Both the position numbers and the translations under genes were made by a program. A stretch of DNA of 64,000 bases from Lytechinus pictus. Lineage: Eukaryota; Echinodermata; Echinoidea; Temnopleuroida; Toxopneustidae. Shown here piece by piece: positions 9,690 through 21,279 of this stretch (position 1 is the stretch's first letter; every line of letters starts with the position of its first letter). Below the pieces are notes generated by a model. The model was not told the origin of the DNA, did not search any database, and was given only the letters and a program-made list of their open reading frames with translations. The stretch is from positions 11,021,103-11,085,102 of the forward strand of contig NC_087254.1 in the NCBI RefSeq assembly GCF_037042905.1, read 5' to 3'.

Positions 9690-12600
9690 ATGGTTGGATA
9701 CAAGCCCTCTGGCTCTGCAGAGATTGACAAGGGACAGCACCGGCAACTGACGAAGGTTGACTACGGATTTGCAGGAGCAACTAGCGGGGTCTTCACCCGT
9801 GCCTGTTTGCAACCTCTCGATGTGCTAAAAATTCGATTTCAGGTGAAGACTGTAGTGTAACTAAGCCTTAGCTTAGCTTAGTCTAGACTTAGTCGATAAT
9901 ATAGTCTAAGTGTAGCCTATAGACTGCCAATATTCGTTTTCATTTTAAAGCAGACCATAGGCTACATTTATTTTAGTCATTTTATTAAAGGAAACCAAAA
10001 CCCAACTTCCCAATTAAGAAGAAAAGTAAATATTGGAAAGGGTAAAACAAGAGCCTGAGTCTGAGAAGAGGAAATATTTAAAACAAGACAAGAAATTAAA
10101 ATAGGCAAGGTTATTACTGAAGACCGAGACTGAAGCTTGTGGTCTAATATTTCATCTCTTATTTCTGTATTCATAATTTCAAAATTATCTTTTTAATTTA
10201 CTTGTCTCTTCAAAAACTTTTCCTTCTCCCTTTTCATTATATTCTGAATTTATTAATCTTTTTGTTAAATACTTTCATCATTCCCATGTTTACCATTTTA
10301 GTCATATGGCAAGTTCCCCTAAGTCTGCGCAGTCCACCTTGTCTGCGCATACGCGTATCTGCACGATTCTAGTAAAAGAAGATACGCAACGAACACAAAC
10401 TTTACACATCTAATGCATATAGACAGATATTAATTACAAAATCCGACTCACAATGGTAGAAAAATAATGAAATGTGGGCATTTCTTGTGACGGCCTCAAA
10501 ATGCAGCCTTTCTCATCAAGATCCCCGAATCGCGTGCAAAGTGAATGGGTGCGCAGACATGGGGCACCATTTTTTTTCAATCTGAAAATGACTGCCCGAG
10601 GTTTTTTCCAAAAAAATCATATATTTCTTTCATGTTTTTATTAGATATTTGGCACACTAACTCATAATAATGATATAAGGAACATTATCAACTGAAAGAT
10701 TTTGTGAAATAAAAAGAAATTCATGTTAAATCTTAAAGGGGAATGAAACCTCAGGAACAAGTAGTCTTGTGTCAAAACAGAAAAATCAAACAAGAACAAA
10801 GAAAGTTTGAGAAAAATAGGACAAATAATGAGAAAGTTATGAGCATTTGGATATTGCAATCACTAATGCCATGGAGATCCATCCCCATTATTTGTGAACA
10901 ACTTTCCCTTTGATGGACTATAAAATACCCCCCAAATGTCTCCTTTTTTTTTCTTATGGTGATACAAACTCTTTATCCATGATGTATTCTTTGAAAATCT
11001 GTATTACATGCCCTATAGAAATAATACATGATCTACTGATAGATGTGATAAAAAGAGGCAGTTTAAGTGAAATATATAATAAAGTAATGGGGAGAGTTGT
11101 TCACAAGTGACATCACACATCTTTGTCGCATTGCCAACGTGAGGATCTCCAAAGCATTAGTGATCGCAATATTCAAATGCTCATAACTTTCTCATTATTT
11201 GTCTGATTTTTCTCAAACTTTCGTTGATCTGTTTCTTTGGTTTTTCTGTTTTCACACAAGGTATCTTGTTCCAAAGGTTTCATTCTCCTTTAACTCAAAT
11301 CGTTAGGTGCGCAGACTTGGGACCACCATCATATATACTTTTTTATCATTGTAGTCCTATTTACCAGTGCTAATTCTTTATTACCTGTCTGGTTAAATGA
11401 CATTCTCCTATTTTCTTTTTAATGTATCTTTTTAATAGTTTTATCGACTTATCGTTTTAGTTTGTTGATTTCTAATATGTTTCCCCTAAAATTTTAAATA
11501 AACTTTAACATATTGCTCCCTTTTTATACTATATTCACCTTTGCAATATAATTGTCCTATCTAATATAATCTCCTCATATATATTTTGTAGAACTTTTTT
11601 GTAGAAGGATATAGATGAATTATGAACATGTACAAAAATTTGAAGCTCTTCAGATTTTTTTAAATTTGAAAATATAGATTAAATAGGAAATAGATGAATA
11701 TGAAGAGAAATAGATACTGAGAAAGAACAATGAAAAGGATGTGCTGAATATAATATTGAAGATAAAGAAAAAGATATTGAAAAGATAAATAGATATAGAT
11801 ATGAAGATGTTGAAAGGAAGATGTGAAAAATTATCTAAAATCAAGAGATAAACAAAGAGACAAATTAGTATTAAAAAGACCGATATATTGAAAAAATAAA
11901 TCAGTTATAAAGTGTCCGGAAATCTGAACTTGAAAGGCAGTATTTTTTTTTCTTCATACAATTGTGATTTCTTTCAAATGCAAGCTTCAAGAGGAGCCAA
12001 TGAAAAGAGGTGTTTCCACTGCCAAGTACAATTCTATCTTACAAGCTGCTGGTTCTATTATCAAAGAAGAAGGGCTACAATCCTTATGGAAGGGCCACGT
12101 ACCTGCCCAAGCCCTCTCTATAATTTATGGTATTGCACAGGTAAGTTTTACTCAGTGTAATCATATTCGTAAATCTTGCATACTTTCAAATATAGGCCTA
12201 TGCCTGATCTTATAATGTAAATTATATACTACTGAACCTCTTTATAATCTATCTCTTAACCCTTATGATCTGTTATAATAATTTTTTTTAAATGTCCTTT
12301 GTTTTGTTTAATTTATATATTGAATGCTCATTATTTTCTTTTAATTTATCTACTCTTTGTGTAATGTTTTTGTATGGTATTGTGCTATATGTAAACATGT
12401 ATATTTGAGTCACTTGCTGGCAATCATGTATTATTAATAAACCATTTCTATTCTATTTGATACTATGAATTTTATATTTTCCCCCAAAAGTTCCCATTAC
12501 TCAAGGTGTGATGAATATAAATTTATGATTCAAGATAATACGATTCCTTCAATAATGACTTGTATTTTTCACACATGATTCTTTTTCAGTTTGTAACATT

Positions 12601-14474
12601 TGAAGGGCTGACGTACGCGGCCTACCCTCATCTTCCCAAGGAGTTGACAACCGGCGTGTACAAACCAGTCTATCACTTCGTGTGTGGGGGAGTGTCTGGG
12701 TGTGTGGCCACCCTTGTGTCACTCCCTGCGGATGTTCTCAGGACAAGACTAGTATCTCAGGGAGAACCAAAAGTAAGAAATCGTCGTTTTGTTTTTAAAT
12801 GCTTTAACCTCTTTGAAGCTGTATTGATTTAAAGGCAAAACCAACTCTTGTTATGAAAGACAATAAAGATTGTGAAAATATAAAAAAAAAGTGGACAAGC
12901 AGTAAAAAAAATATGAGGCTGTTTGAATAATGGGACAACAGAAGTGTGTAAATTTCAAAATGGCAATTGTGTGAGTTTATGTCTACTTTGCAATTATCAC
13001 ATATTTGCCGTTTTCACTCAGTCGGTTACCTTTTCCCTAGGAGCAGTATTAAAAATTATTTGTATAGAGTTTGTATCAATTTAAAGGTTACAAAAAGTCA
13101 CTGACACCATGCCTCACTGAACAAATTAATCCTACAAGACAATGGTACAAGTTTTTTTTTTCCATGTTTGTTGCAACATTTGTGAATAGGATAAAAAAAC
13201 TGATCAGTCAGTAAAAAAAATTTCAGTCTTGCATTCATTCAAAATGATTTTATACCTGTTGGTCATATTATTCATCAGTTACCTTATTCCTAATGCCTTT
13301 TCTATGTCATTGCTAATTTATTCATTTGTAGAGTTTACCTTGCAATTCTTATTAACAGAGCCTTTAATGGGAGCAGTTTTTTAAAAGTATTGAAATTCAT
13401 ATGAGGTTACAATGTGCATGAGACTAAAATAAATGATATCATTTTTTTTATATGATCAACATGTTTTTACACCAAGTTCTTTCATGAGATTTGTTTCTTC
13501 CTTTTAGATTTACAAATCGATATCCCATGCTTTGCGCTCAATGTACATGGAAGCTGGGATACGGACATTCTACAAGGGTCTTACTCCAACAATGATACTG
13601 CTCTTCCCTCAAACGGGATTTCAGTTTGGTTTCTACGGTCTTTTCACAAGGATTTGGAAGAAAGCACAGGATATGACTGATTTTCATCAGCTTGGTGGTG
13701 AGTGTTGGTTCTGAGTCATTGCCCAAACTTCACGAAGCAAGAGGAAACCCTAAAATGACTGGGCTATTTTTTATGCATATAAAGATTAAGGGTCCATAAT
13801 GCCCTCCCCCCAAGCTCTTTAATGTTGACTGCATAATCTCATAAAAAATCAGTATGTTTTCCATGACATAATCTACAAATACTGGAAACTAGAATTCTTA
13901 GAAAAACCCTGTAATTACAATACTTCCTAACTGTCCCTAATTGGGGAAAGGAAAAAACATCACCCATAATGAGCCTGTTTCCCTATTTTATGAAAGTTTA
14001 TCCATAGAGTTGTATGTTACCAATATTACTTTTCATTGATTTATAATTTGTCCCTGTTTCTGGACTTGCGTTGTTGGCAGGTATGTAACTAAGTGATTTA
14101 TGCATAGAATATGAGTGAAATAATGAATAAAGTAAATGAATCTCTCTCTATCTCTCTCTTTTTCACTGTCAGGTTTCCAATCCCTGCTCTGCGGTGGTCT
14201 TGCCGGTGTGTGTGCCAAGTCGGGGGTCTACCCATTGGACGTCATCAAGAAGAGGCTGCAGGTTCAAGGGTTCGAAGAGGCCCGTCGGCCCTTCGGTCGG
14301 GTCACCCGCTACAGCGGGTTCCTGCATTGCACCACCACAATAGCCAAACGGGAAGGGATGAGGGGGCTCTTCAGAGGGCTCTCACCCAGTCTCCTTAAAG
14401 CATTCTTCAGTGTAGGATTGAACTTTGCTGCCTATGAGAAGTGCTGTCAGTGGCTTGCTCGAGCAGACAGGTGA
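9690..14474 (+). CDS. SLC25A19: Mitochondrial thiamine pyrophosphate carrier, five coding exons, 327 aa
   Basis: Coding exons are 9690-9842, 11985-12140, 12590-12772, 13508-13697 and 14173-14474, all with AG/GT borders and consistent phase (984 nt including stop). The protein is a six-helix inner-membrane carrier that brings thiamine pyrophosphate into the mitochondrial matrix. All three carrier signatures are present: QPLDVLKIR (about 41-49), LPADVLRTR (about 148-156) and YPLDVIKKR (about 247-255). The start MVGY and segments such as [20 protein letters not shown] and FYKGL match the vertebrate SLC25A19 family closely, and the length is close to the human 320 aa. An upstream in-frame extension lacks an ATG, so 9690 is chosen. 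The introns hold a TTAA-flanked element and AT-rich DNA. The gene looks intact. Confidence 0.93.
10737..11289. mobile_element. TTAA-flanked foldback element, copy 1 (SLC25A19 intron 1)
   Basis: Ends AGGGGAATGAAACC and GGTTTCATTCTCCT are inverted copies flanked by TTAA (10733-10736 and 11290-11293). The arms are about 190 bp. It is the same family as the element at 26641-27236. It is non-coding; ORFs within it are shadows. Confidence 0.75.
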
Positions 14475-15488
14475 CGTGACATCACATCCGATACAGAGAT
14501 ACATGCAGGCGTAGATCCAGCCAGATTTGACACAATAGTTTTAATAGGCCGACTAGTGTACAAAAACAATATGGCCCCTGAAACTGAAATGGTATTGTGT
14601 CAAATACTGCTGGAGCCGCACCTGTGTACATGTAGATCTATATATGCCGAAAAGGTGTGAAAAGTCTTCATGCAAATACCAACTCCTTGACTTAGCATAT
14701 TTTTAAAATCTATTTATTTATAACCTATTTACTATGTAGTGTTGATCACTGCATAAAAATGCCTATACATGTTGTATAAGCATATGATTATAAATAATAT
14801 TTATTACGTACAGGTGGGTCTTTGCATAAAAGCATGTTAACTCTTTTATTTCGTATATAAATAATATTTTTACATACTCTGTATCAGTCATTGTGCAGGT
14901 ATACAATTTTTATGCACTTATTGATCACATACACATACATGTATTATATATGCTGTATCAATCAGTGCTTTACCAAGCCGGTCTTATTTGGTACACATGA
15001 TAAACATGTAGAGTTTTCCTACGCAATACTTAGAATTTATCATATGTTGTATTTGTAGGTGCACTTTAATCCCGGACTTTCATGCTTCGTATTAGACACT
15101 TTCACACGCTTCCGTTCGTACCCTCCTCCGTTGTCCCCATCCTTTTGCGCGATCATCAAATCATCATCACAAACGTCCCGTGGCACAACAAACATCAAAA
15201 CTTAAAAGATGAAACCTCACTAAGTAAATTTAGTTCGATGATCTATAATTCTAGTCATTCTGCAGGGTTCCGTTACACACTCATCGATCCAAAAATACAC
15301 AGAATCAATCAATTAAAGTATTGAAAGGGAGTCAAATTCGGAAGGTTGAAAATTCGTATGCCTTCGCCTGGTCCCATCTTGTACACGTTTTTTATAACAA
15401 AATACTGCCCCTCGTCAATTTTAAGCCCTTACCAAGTTTGAACAAGAGATGGCGCTATTTCACTTCTTGGCAGTAACAGTATGCATAA
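14475..15488. other. 3' flank of SLC25A19 and spacer
   Basis: AT-rich DNA with several TATAAATAATATT-like motifs (14780-14870) that may include the SLC25A19 polyadenylation region. No gene recognised. Confidence 0.4.
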
Positions 15489-15673
15489 AGGCCACCGCAC
15501 GCACATCTTACGACTTTTCGCGATCTGATTTTGGAGCAAATCGCATTTTGATCATTTTTTGAAAATGTGAATGGAACATATCATTTTATTTGAGGTTAAA
15601 ATTAATTGCAAAAAGAAGCTGCTGAAAACTGCTTATCTAATAAAAGAGAGCCAATGGAGTAAATTATAAAGTC

Positions 15674-15720
15674 AAAAAGGGGCCTAAGCTTTCGATCCTA
15701 GCAGAATCTTCGTCGGAGGC
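15674..15720 (-). ncRNA. Degenerate hammerhead-ribozyme-like motif of the Penelope element
   Basis: On the minus strand the sequence contains CCGACGA, then a 6-bp stem GATTCT/AGGATC closed by a GCT loop, then GAAA, the order of a hammerhead core. The conserved CUGANGA box is changed (U to C) with one extra A before stem II, and the cleavage side is not clear. Hammerhead motifs are known in Penelope-like elements, so this is probably a decayed copy. Activity is doubtful. Confidence 0.35.
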
Positions 15721-16630
15721 AAAATGACAAACATATAAAGTGGAACAACCATAATATAGACCACAAACAAGCTACAGCAACACTAGAAACAAGGAGACAA
15801 AAGGGGCATTAGTGAGTAGAGAAGACCAATCAGGTTAGTGAAGGGGATGAAAGAAAAGGAGTAGGCAGACACAAAGGGAAGTTAGTGTAAGTAAGGCCAA
15901 GAGGGATTAAGATAATGAGGCAGGCAACATCAAACAGGATCTGGAACAAAACAGTGATAGAGGGATGAATAACTAGAGAATTAGTGAGAGGTGGGTCAAA
16001 CAGGTTACAAAGAAAGGCTTAATAAACTGGTGCATAGGAGTGGGGGGAAAAAAAGAAGAAAAAGAATGGGGAACAACTGATAATGTGCAAAAGACATATA
16101 AGTATATATGATAAAGCATTAAACAAACTAAGAGAAGAAGGTAAGTGTAAATATGTATCTATAAGTGATATGTATATAAATATATCCAAAAAAGAAATGT
16201 ATATGAAAAAATATATAAATATATACACATATGGTGTAACTGATATGGTAATCCGCTAGGTGTGACGGGAAAAAACATAGACTATATAGTAGGAAAGAAA
16301 AAAAATCTGTATATGTGAAAAAGAGGAAGCAAATTGCCTAAAAAGGTAAAAGCAAATATAGAAGAGAGGGGGTGTATTATGAAGAAACCATAGTATACAT
16401 GTAAATAAGCAAATGTGGTAAATCTAAAAGAGGTGAGTGGAGAAAAAACAAATATATATATATATATATAATAATTATTATATCGCCTGAATAAGGAAGG
16501 AAAAATTGGAGCTGAGCTTGTATGAGATATGGGAGGAAAGTAGAGTAAGAAACTATAATGTAACTATTCAAAAGAGCTGAGGGGAAAAATTATATGTATA
16601 TATAAATTGAAAGTGGATAGGAAAGAAAAA

Positions 16631-19297
16631 TCAGTCGTTCCCCTCTTGGATGTTCAGGCCATGAGGTTGGGTGGTGCGAAGTCGTCTCATCCAGAGCTTC
16701 TCCCTGCTAGTACGGACTGAGTCAGGACGGGTACCTAAAGATTCGATGCCCTGTAGCATCATGTCAGTGATGGAGTGGTTGGGGAGGTTAAAATGGCAGC
16801 CAACTGGAGTGTCCAGCTTTGCTGTGTTGACGGTGGATCTGTGCCCGTAGAATCGTTTCTTGAGTGTGGTCTTGGTTTCCCCTATGTATTGTACCCTACA
16901 AACTCTGCAAGTGATGAGATATACAACATTAGTGGTAGTGCATGTGATGTTGCCCTTGATTTGGTGAGACAGGCTGGTAGAGTTGCTGGTGAAAGTATCG
17001 CCCTCGTGAAGGTGTATTTCACATATGATGCACCTGTTGCTGGTGCATTTGAAGGTGCCATGCTGTATGGGAGAAGAATGGTTAGTGAGGGAGGGCACTT
17101 CAGCACGAACAATGAGGTCCCTGAGATTCGGTGGGCGTCGGTATGCTAGAAGGGGAGTATCGGGAACGGCCTGTTGGAGACGATCAGAAGTGTGTAAAAT
17201 GTGGTGGTTATCAAACAGGATTTTGCGGAGAGGGGGTAGATTGGGATGGAAGGTGGTCACAAGCGGTATTCTGTCGGTGGTCTCCTTGTCACTTTTTGGT
17301 TTGAGAACTTCAGATCTGGGGAGAGAACGAACTTTGTTAATTGCCAGTTGGACTGCCCTGGCCCCGTGGCCCCTAGCACAGAGATGTTTCTGCAGATTCC
17401 TGGCATGGAAGGAAAAATCAGGGTCCTCGGAGCAGATACGGCGAAGTCTGAGGGCTTGACTGTAAGCGATGCCGGTTTTGCAGTGACGGGGGTGGCAGCT
17501 GGATGAGTGGAGGTACTGGTGGGTATCTGTGGGTTTAGAGTATAGGGTAGTGGTGATACCATTAGACTTTTTCTGGACTGTAACATCAAGGAAGTGGGTT
17601 TCCTGTTGGGAGAAATCAGAAGTGAATTGGATGGTCCTGTGGAAGGAATTGATGTGGTCAATGAATGTATGGAGGCTGTCTTCATCCCTGGTCCAGATGA
17701 AGAAAATGTCGTCTATATAACGCCACCAAATCCATGGGCGACAGGGGGCTGAATCTAACATCTGCTGTTCCAGCTTCGTCATGAAGAGACAGGCGAATGA
17801 AGGAGCCATCCGGGTGCCCATTGCTGTACCGAATATCTGTAGGTAGTGCTTGCCCATGAATGTGAAGTTGTTTTTTGTTAGTACATGAGACATCAGAGAT
17901 TTGATATCGGATATGGGGGGACTGGAATGGCCACTGGCGGCCAAGGCTTCACATGATGCTTGGATACCTTCGTCGTGGGGAATGCTGGTGTACAGTGAAG
18001 AAACATCGAAAGTGCCGATGATCGCAGTCTCGGGTATCTGGTCCTTGATGTCATTTAGTTTCCTGAGAAAGTCTGGAGTGTCGTGGATGTAAGAGGGTGC
18101 ACGTGAGACAAGGGGCTTAATGTGGTAATCAACAAAAAGGGAGATGTTCTCTGTTGAGGAACCATTTCCTGAGAGGATGGGTCGACCGGGGTTGCCAGGT
18201 TTGTGGATCTTCGGGAGGAGATAGAAGCGGGCAGGTTTAGCATTAGTAGGGGAGAGAAATTTGTGGGCCTTCTCAGAGAGATACTCGCGTTCTTTCATGT
18301 CATTCAGTGTCGATTGGATCTGTAGGGAGAAATTACAAGTAGGGTCAGAATCGAGGAGTGCATAGTGAGATCGATTATTGAGATGTTTCATGGCTTCATC
18401 GATGTACTGCTGGCGGTCCATAACAACGACGGCTGATCCTTTGTCTGCAGGCTTGATGATGATGTCGGACCTGTTTTTGAGTGATGAGAGAGCCTGGCGT
18501 TCTTCTCGAGGAAGGTTGTCATGTGCTCTGGTGTCGAGGGTATCTGTGGAGCGAACTTGGGATGAGACAGCTTGGATGTAAGTTTCAAGGGAAGGAACTC
18601 TATTCTTAGGTGGAATCCATGTGCTTTTCTTGTAGAAGGGCTCGGGATCAGAAGGGGGTGCATCTAAAAAGAACTCTTTGAGACGTATCCTGCGATAGAA
18701 TGTAGAGAGGTCTTGGCTGAGAGCTATCTGTTCAACTTCTGGTGGCGTGGGGCAAAACTTGAGACCTTTAGAGAGAAGAGAGGTTTCTGCTTGGGAGAGA
18801 GGGGAGGATGAGAGATTAACAACCAAATGGGGGGATACATCATTGTTGTTGGTATGTCGTCTAAATCTGTTTGACCGTTGTCGCTTCTTTGTGAGGTTGC
18901 CTATTTTCTTGTTCCTGCGTTCAGTGAGGAGAGACCTGTGTTTAGAGAGATCAGATTCAATTTCATCATTATACTGAAGCCATTGGGTTTGGGTACAGCA
19001 AGAACGTAGTTCGTCTTCCAGGCTACTGATGTCAGCTGAAAAAGAATCAAGAGAAGCAATACACTGTTCAGAGAGGATGTTAATTAATCGAACTGAAGCT
19101 CCATGTAAGGTCTGGTTCCATCGTTTGCGAAGTTCAGGTGTGAGCGTACCGAGACCGGGAGTGCAATGAAGTTGGAGGCCTGTGGGTATAATGCGATTAA
19201 GGGAATAAAATCTGTAATTGTCCTGGTGAAAAGAGGTCTTGAGGGCCTTCAGCTTGATCTTCCTGAGCTGGTGAAATAAAGATAGATGGTTAGTCAT
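16631..19297 (-). CDS. Penelope-like reverse transcriptase with GIY-YIG endonuclease, 888 aa
   Basis: A single ORF starts at the ATG at 19297. Reverse transcriptase motifs are intact: ADKGSAVVVMDR (about 284-295), the catalytic Asp in GTFDVSSLYTSIP (Asp431), GTAMGTRMAPS (490-500) and the YIDD box (527-530). After a connecting region, a CTSNRCIICE Cys cluster (751-760) leads into a GIY-YIG nuclease with YLIT (793-796), YIGET (804-808), RFYGHR (815-820) and the catalytic Glu in SREKLW (about Glu866). This domain order (RT then C-terminal GIY-YIG) defines endonuclease-bearing Penelope-like elements; Neptune- or Poseidon-type clades are plausible but not decided. The ORF is unbroken, so the copy is recent. 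Confidence 0.93.
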   Translation of the reverse strand: MTNHLSLFHQLRKIKLKALKTSFHQDNYRFYSLNRIIPTGLQLHCTPGLGTLTPELRKRWNQTLHGASVRLINILSEQCIASLDSFSADISSLEDELRSCCTQTQWLQYNDEIESDLSKHRSLLTERRNKKIGNLTKKRQRSNRFRRHTNNNDVSPHLVVNLSSSPLSQAETSLLSKGLKFCPTPPEVEQIALSQDLSTFYRRIRLKEFFLDAPPSDPEPFYKKSTWIPPKNRVPSLETYIQAVSSQVRSTDTLDTRAHDNLPREERQALSSLKNRSDIIIKPADKGSAVVVMDRQQYIDEAMKHLNNRSHYALLDSDPTCNFSLQIQSTLNDMKEREYLSEKAHKFLSPTNAKPARFYLLPKIHKPGNPGRPILSGNGSSTENISLFVDYHIKPLVSRAPSYIHDTPDFLRKLNDIKDQIPETAIIGTFDVSSLYTSIPHDEGIQASCEALAASGHSSPPISDIKSLMSHVLTKNNFTFMGKHYLQIFGTAMGTRMAPSFACLFMTKLEQQMLDSAPCRPWIWWRYIDDIFFIWTRDEDSLHTFIDHINSFHRTIQFTSDFSQQETHFLDVTVQKKSNGITTTLYSKPTDTHQYLHSSSCHPRHCKTGIAYSQALRLRRICSEDPDFSFHARNLQKHLCARGHGARAVQLAINKVRSLPRSEVLKPKSDKETTDRIPLVTTFHPNLPPLRKILFDNHHILHTSDRLQQAVPDTPLLAYRRPPNLRDLIVRAEVPSLTNHSSPIQHGTFKCTSNRCIICEIHLHEGDTFTSNSTSLSHQIKGNITCTTTNVVYLITCRVCRVQYIGETKTTLKKRFYGHRSTVNTAKLDTPVGCHFNLPNHSITDMMLQGIESLGTRPDSVRTSREKLWMRRLRTTQPHGLNIQEGND

Positions 19298-19306
19298 GGT
19301 AGAAAA

Positions 19307-19615
19307 GAGACCTAGAATAAAAAAAAGGTGTAAAACAAAGAAAATGGATATTCATAACAAATCAAAATATAAAGAAGGAGAAAAGTCGAGTAGATTAGAA
19401 CTAGACCTAAAACAGAATGTTAATAAGAATACACAAAGTTAATTGAATCAAGCTGAAAGAGACCTAGAATAAAAAAATAAAAAAGGTGTAAAACAAAGAA
19501 AATGGAAATTCAAAACAAATCAAATATAAAGAATGAGAAAAGTCGAGTAGATTTGAACTGGACCTAAAACAGAATGATGATAAGAATACACAAAGTTAAT
19601 TAAATCAAGCTGAAA
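19307..19615 (-). repeat. Two direct 152-bp repeats upstream of the Penelope ORF
   Basis: Unit one (19307-19458) and unit two (19459-19615) are nearly identical, each starting GAGACCTAGAATAA and ending near CAAGCTGAAA. They lie immediately 5' of the start codon in the sense of the element and may be 5'-UTR tandem repeats. Confidence 0.75.
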
Positions 19616-20317
19616 AGTAAAATCGACCAGACAAAGATACCAGAAAAAAACAAAAAACAAAGTTATGCAAGTTTAAGTATGGAAGGAAAGTAAACAAGAA
19701 AACACTAAAATACAAATACAGAAAATCAAACATATATGGATAAAACAAGACAAATTAGATAAGGAGGATCACATGGGAGTGATACAACAGCAGAAATTGA
19801 AAGAATAGTAATTTTACCATTTTGAAAGATTTCAAGCCTTTATTTTGGAGTAAAGGCCAAATCGTAGCCAATCGTATGACTGCTATGACGTCATTACGAC
19901 TAGATATTAAATTCGCTTTTATTCTAAGAAGGATGATAGCATAGTCACAGATTTGAACATAGGTATTCGTACGATGATTTAGAACATTACTCAGTAAGAT
20001 ATTCCAAGTCTCATTATTAGCATCAAATTCTACTACATCTTATTCTGAAATCGGGTCGCAGACCAATCGTAAGGTGTGCGGTCGCCTTAATGAATAGGTA
20101 ATACTCATTACATATGTGCAGCTATTTGTGACTGTTTTATATGATAAAATATCAATATGGATTCTAATCAAATGAATGGCTGAATATGTGGTCAGTCATT
20201 TTTCATCAAACAGAAATCATCACTATATATATAAGGGAAATAATAATTGGGCCTACTCTTGCTTAATCCTACATAGCATTCAACTCCTATCAGAAGTCTC
20301 TAGGCACTCTACAATAA

Positions 20318-20560
20318 TGAATAAATGCAGCATAATTTCCCTAGCCTTAGCAGAGCTGCTGTTACGCACTCAGCATTTCAAGGATAAATATCCTGCCAGG
20401 TTCTCATTTACCTTAACCTCACCTTGGTTGAGTGCAGCACAGAATGGATGAATTTCTTGCTGAAGGAAATTAATGCGTGGACTAGGATATGAACCCATGA
20501 CCCTCACGTTACAACATGGGGAGTCAGAACCACTATGACATGGTGTCTCTACATTGTGCA
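20318..20560 (-). mobile_element. tRNA-derived SINE, diverged copy
   Basis: Read on the minus strand, it has a tRNA-like head with a GGGTTCATATCC B-box-like segment, then the shared body CCTTCAGCAAGAAATTCATC and TGCTGCACTCAACC. It is the same family as the copies at 20708 and 56868. Its inverted position next to the second copy gives a local SINE pair. Confidence 0.65.
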
Positions 20561-20707
20561 TTTTTAATGGTTAATTTATTGATTTTAATTATTTATCTTA
20601 CAATTATTTACATACTGATATTAACCATGCATATCTTTATGCTATTTCAATTGTTTGCATTTTTACTTAAGTTTCTCATGAAGCTCTAATTGATATCTAC
20701 ATATTTT

Positions 20708-21005
20708 GGAGCGTTGTGGCCCAGTGGATTAGTCTTCGGACTTTGAAACAGAGGGTCGTGGGATCGAATCCCAGCCATGGCGTAATTTCCTTCAGCAAGA
20801 AATTTATCCACACTGTGCTGCACTCAACCCAGGTGAGATGAATGGGTACCCGGTAGGAAGAAATTCCTTCAATGCTTTGAGCGCCTAGGTAGCCCAGCTA
20901 AAGCCGGGGTAATAATAATAGCAGGGCCCGCTGGGAGAACAGTTTTCGGAACTGAAGCGGCTTCCCTGGGTAAATATAATACCTGTATTATTATTATCAT
21001 TATTA
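20708..21005 (+). mobile_element. tRNA-derived SINE, near full length
   Basis: The head contains an A box (TGGCCCAGTGG) and a B box (GGGATCGAATCCC), followed by a unique body with CCTTCAGCAAGAAATTTATC, a 3' module with AGCGGCTTCCCTGGGTAAAT and an ATT-rich tail. This is the layout of a pol III-driven SINE. Confidence 0.8.
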
Positions 21006-21279
21006 TATATTTATTTTAACTGAACATGGTACATTAAATGTATAATGTATCTAAAGTGCTTAAACACATTGTTCCAATGTATTGAGCATTCTGATGATAC
21101 ATCTGAGTATTCTGACTTGAGGGTATGCCTTTGGTATTCATTCATTCTGAATAAATAACCTATCATTGTTAAGCTTAGAGTCTCCTGTTTCATCTGAAAT
21201 AACTTAGATTGTTCCTCATTTAAATTGTTTTTACTCCCCCATGCGTGAATAAGAATTCTTCTATGTTATACCAGCTTAA

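Larger units (their letters stand above)
15660..19800 (-). mobile_element. Penelope-like retroelement (approximate limits)
   Basis: The element is oriented on the minus strand. A 5' side with two direct 152-bp repeats is followed by a complete reverse transcriptase/GIY-YIG ORF and a long purine-rich 3' region. A hammerhead-like motif lies at the far 3' end. The limits are set by where the purine-rich element-specific sequence stops and are approximate. Confidence 0.6.
15489..20087. mobile_element. Inverted-repeat element flanked by TAA, host of a Penelope insertion
   Basis: The left end (15489-15533, AGGCCACCGCACGCACATCT...) and right end (about 20043-20087) are diverged inverted copies over about 45 bp, flanked by TAA at 15486-15488 and 20088-20090. 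A TWA duplication is typical of PIF/Harbinger elements. Everything between about 15660 and 19800 appears to be a later Penelope-like insertion. The boundary between the two elements is not resolved. Confidence 0.55.

Noticed and set aside
16775-18977. Plus-strand and alternate-frame ORFs across the Penelope gene
   Set aside because: They are shadows of the reverse transcriptase ORF.
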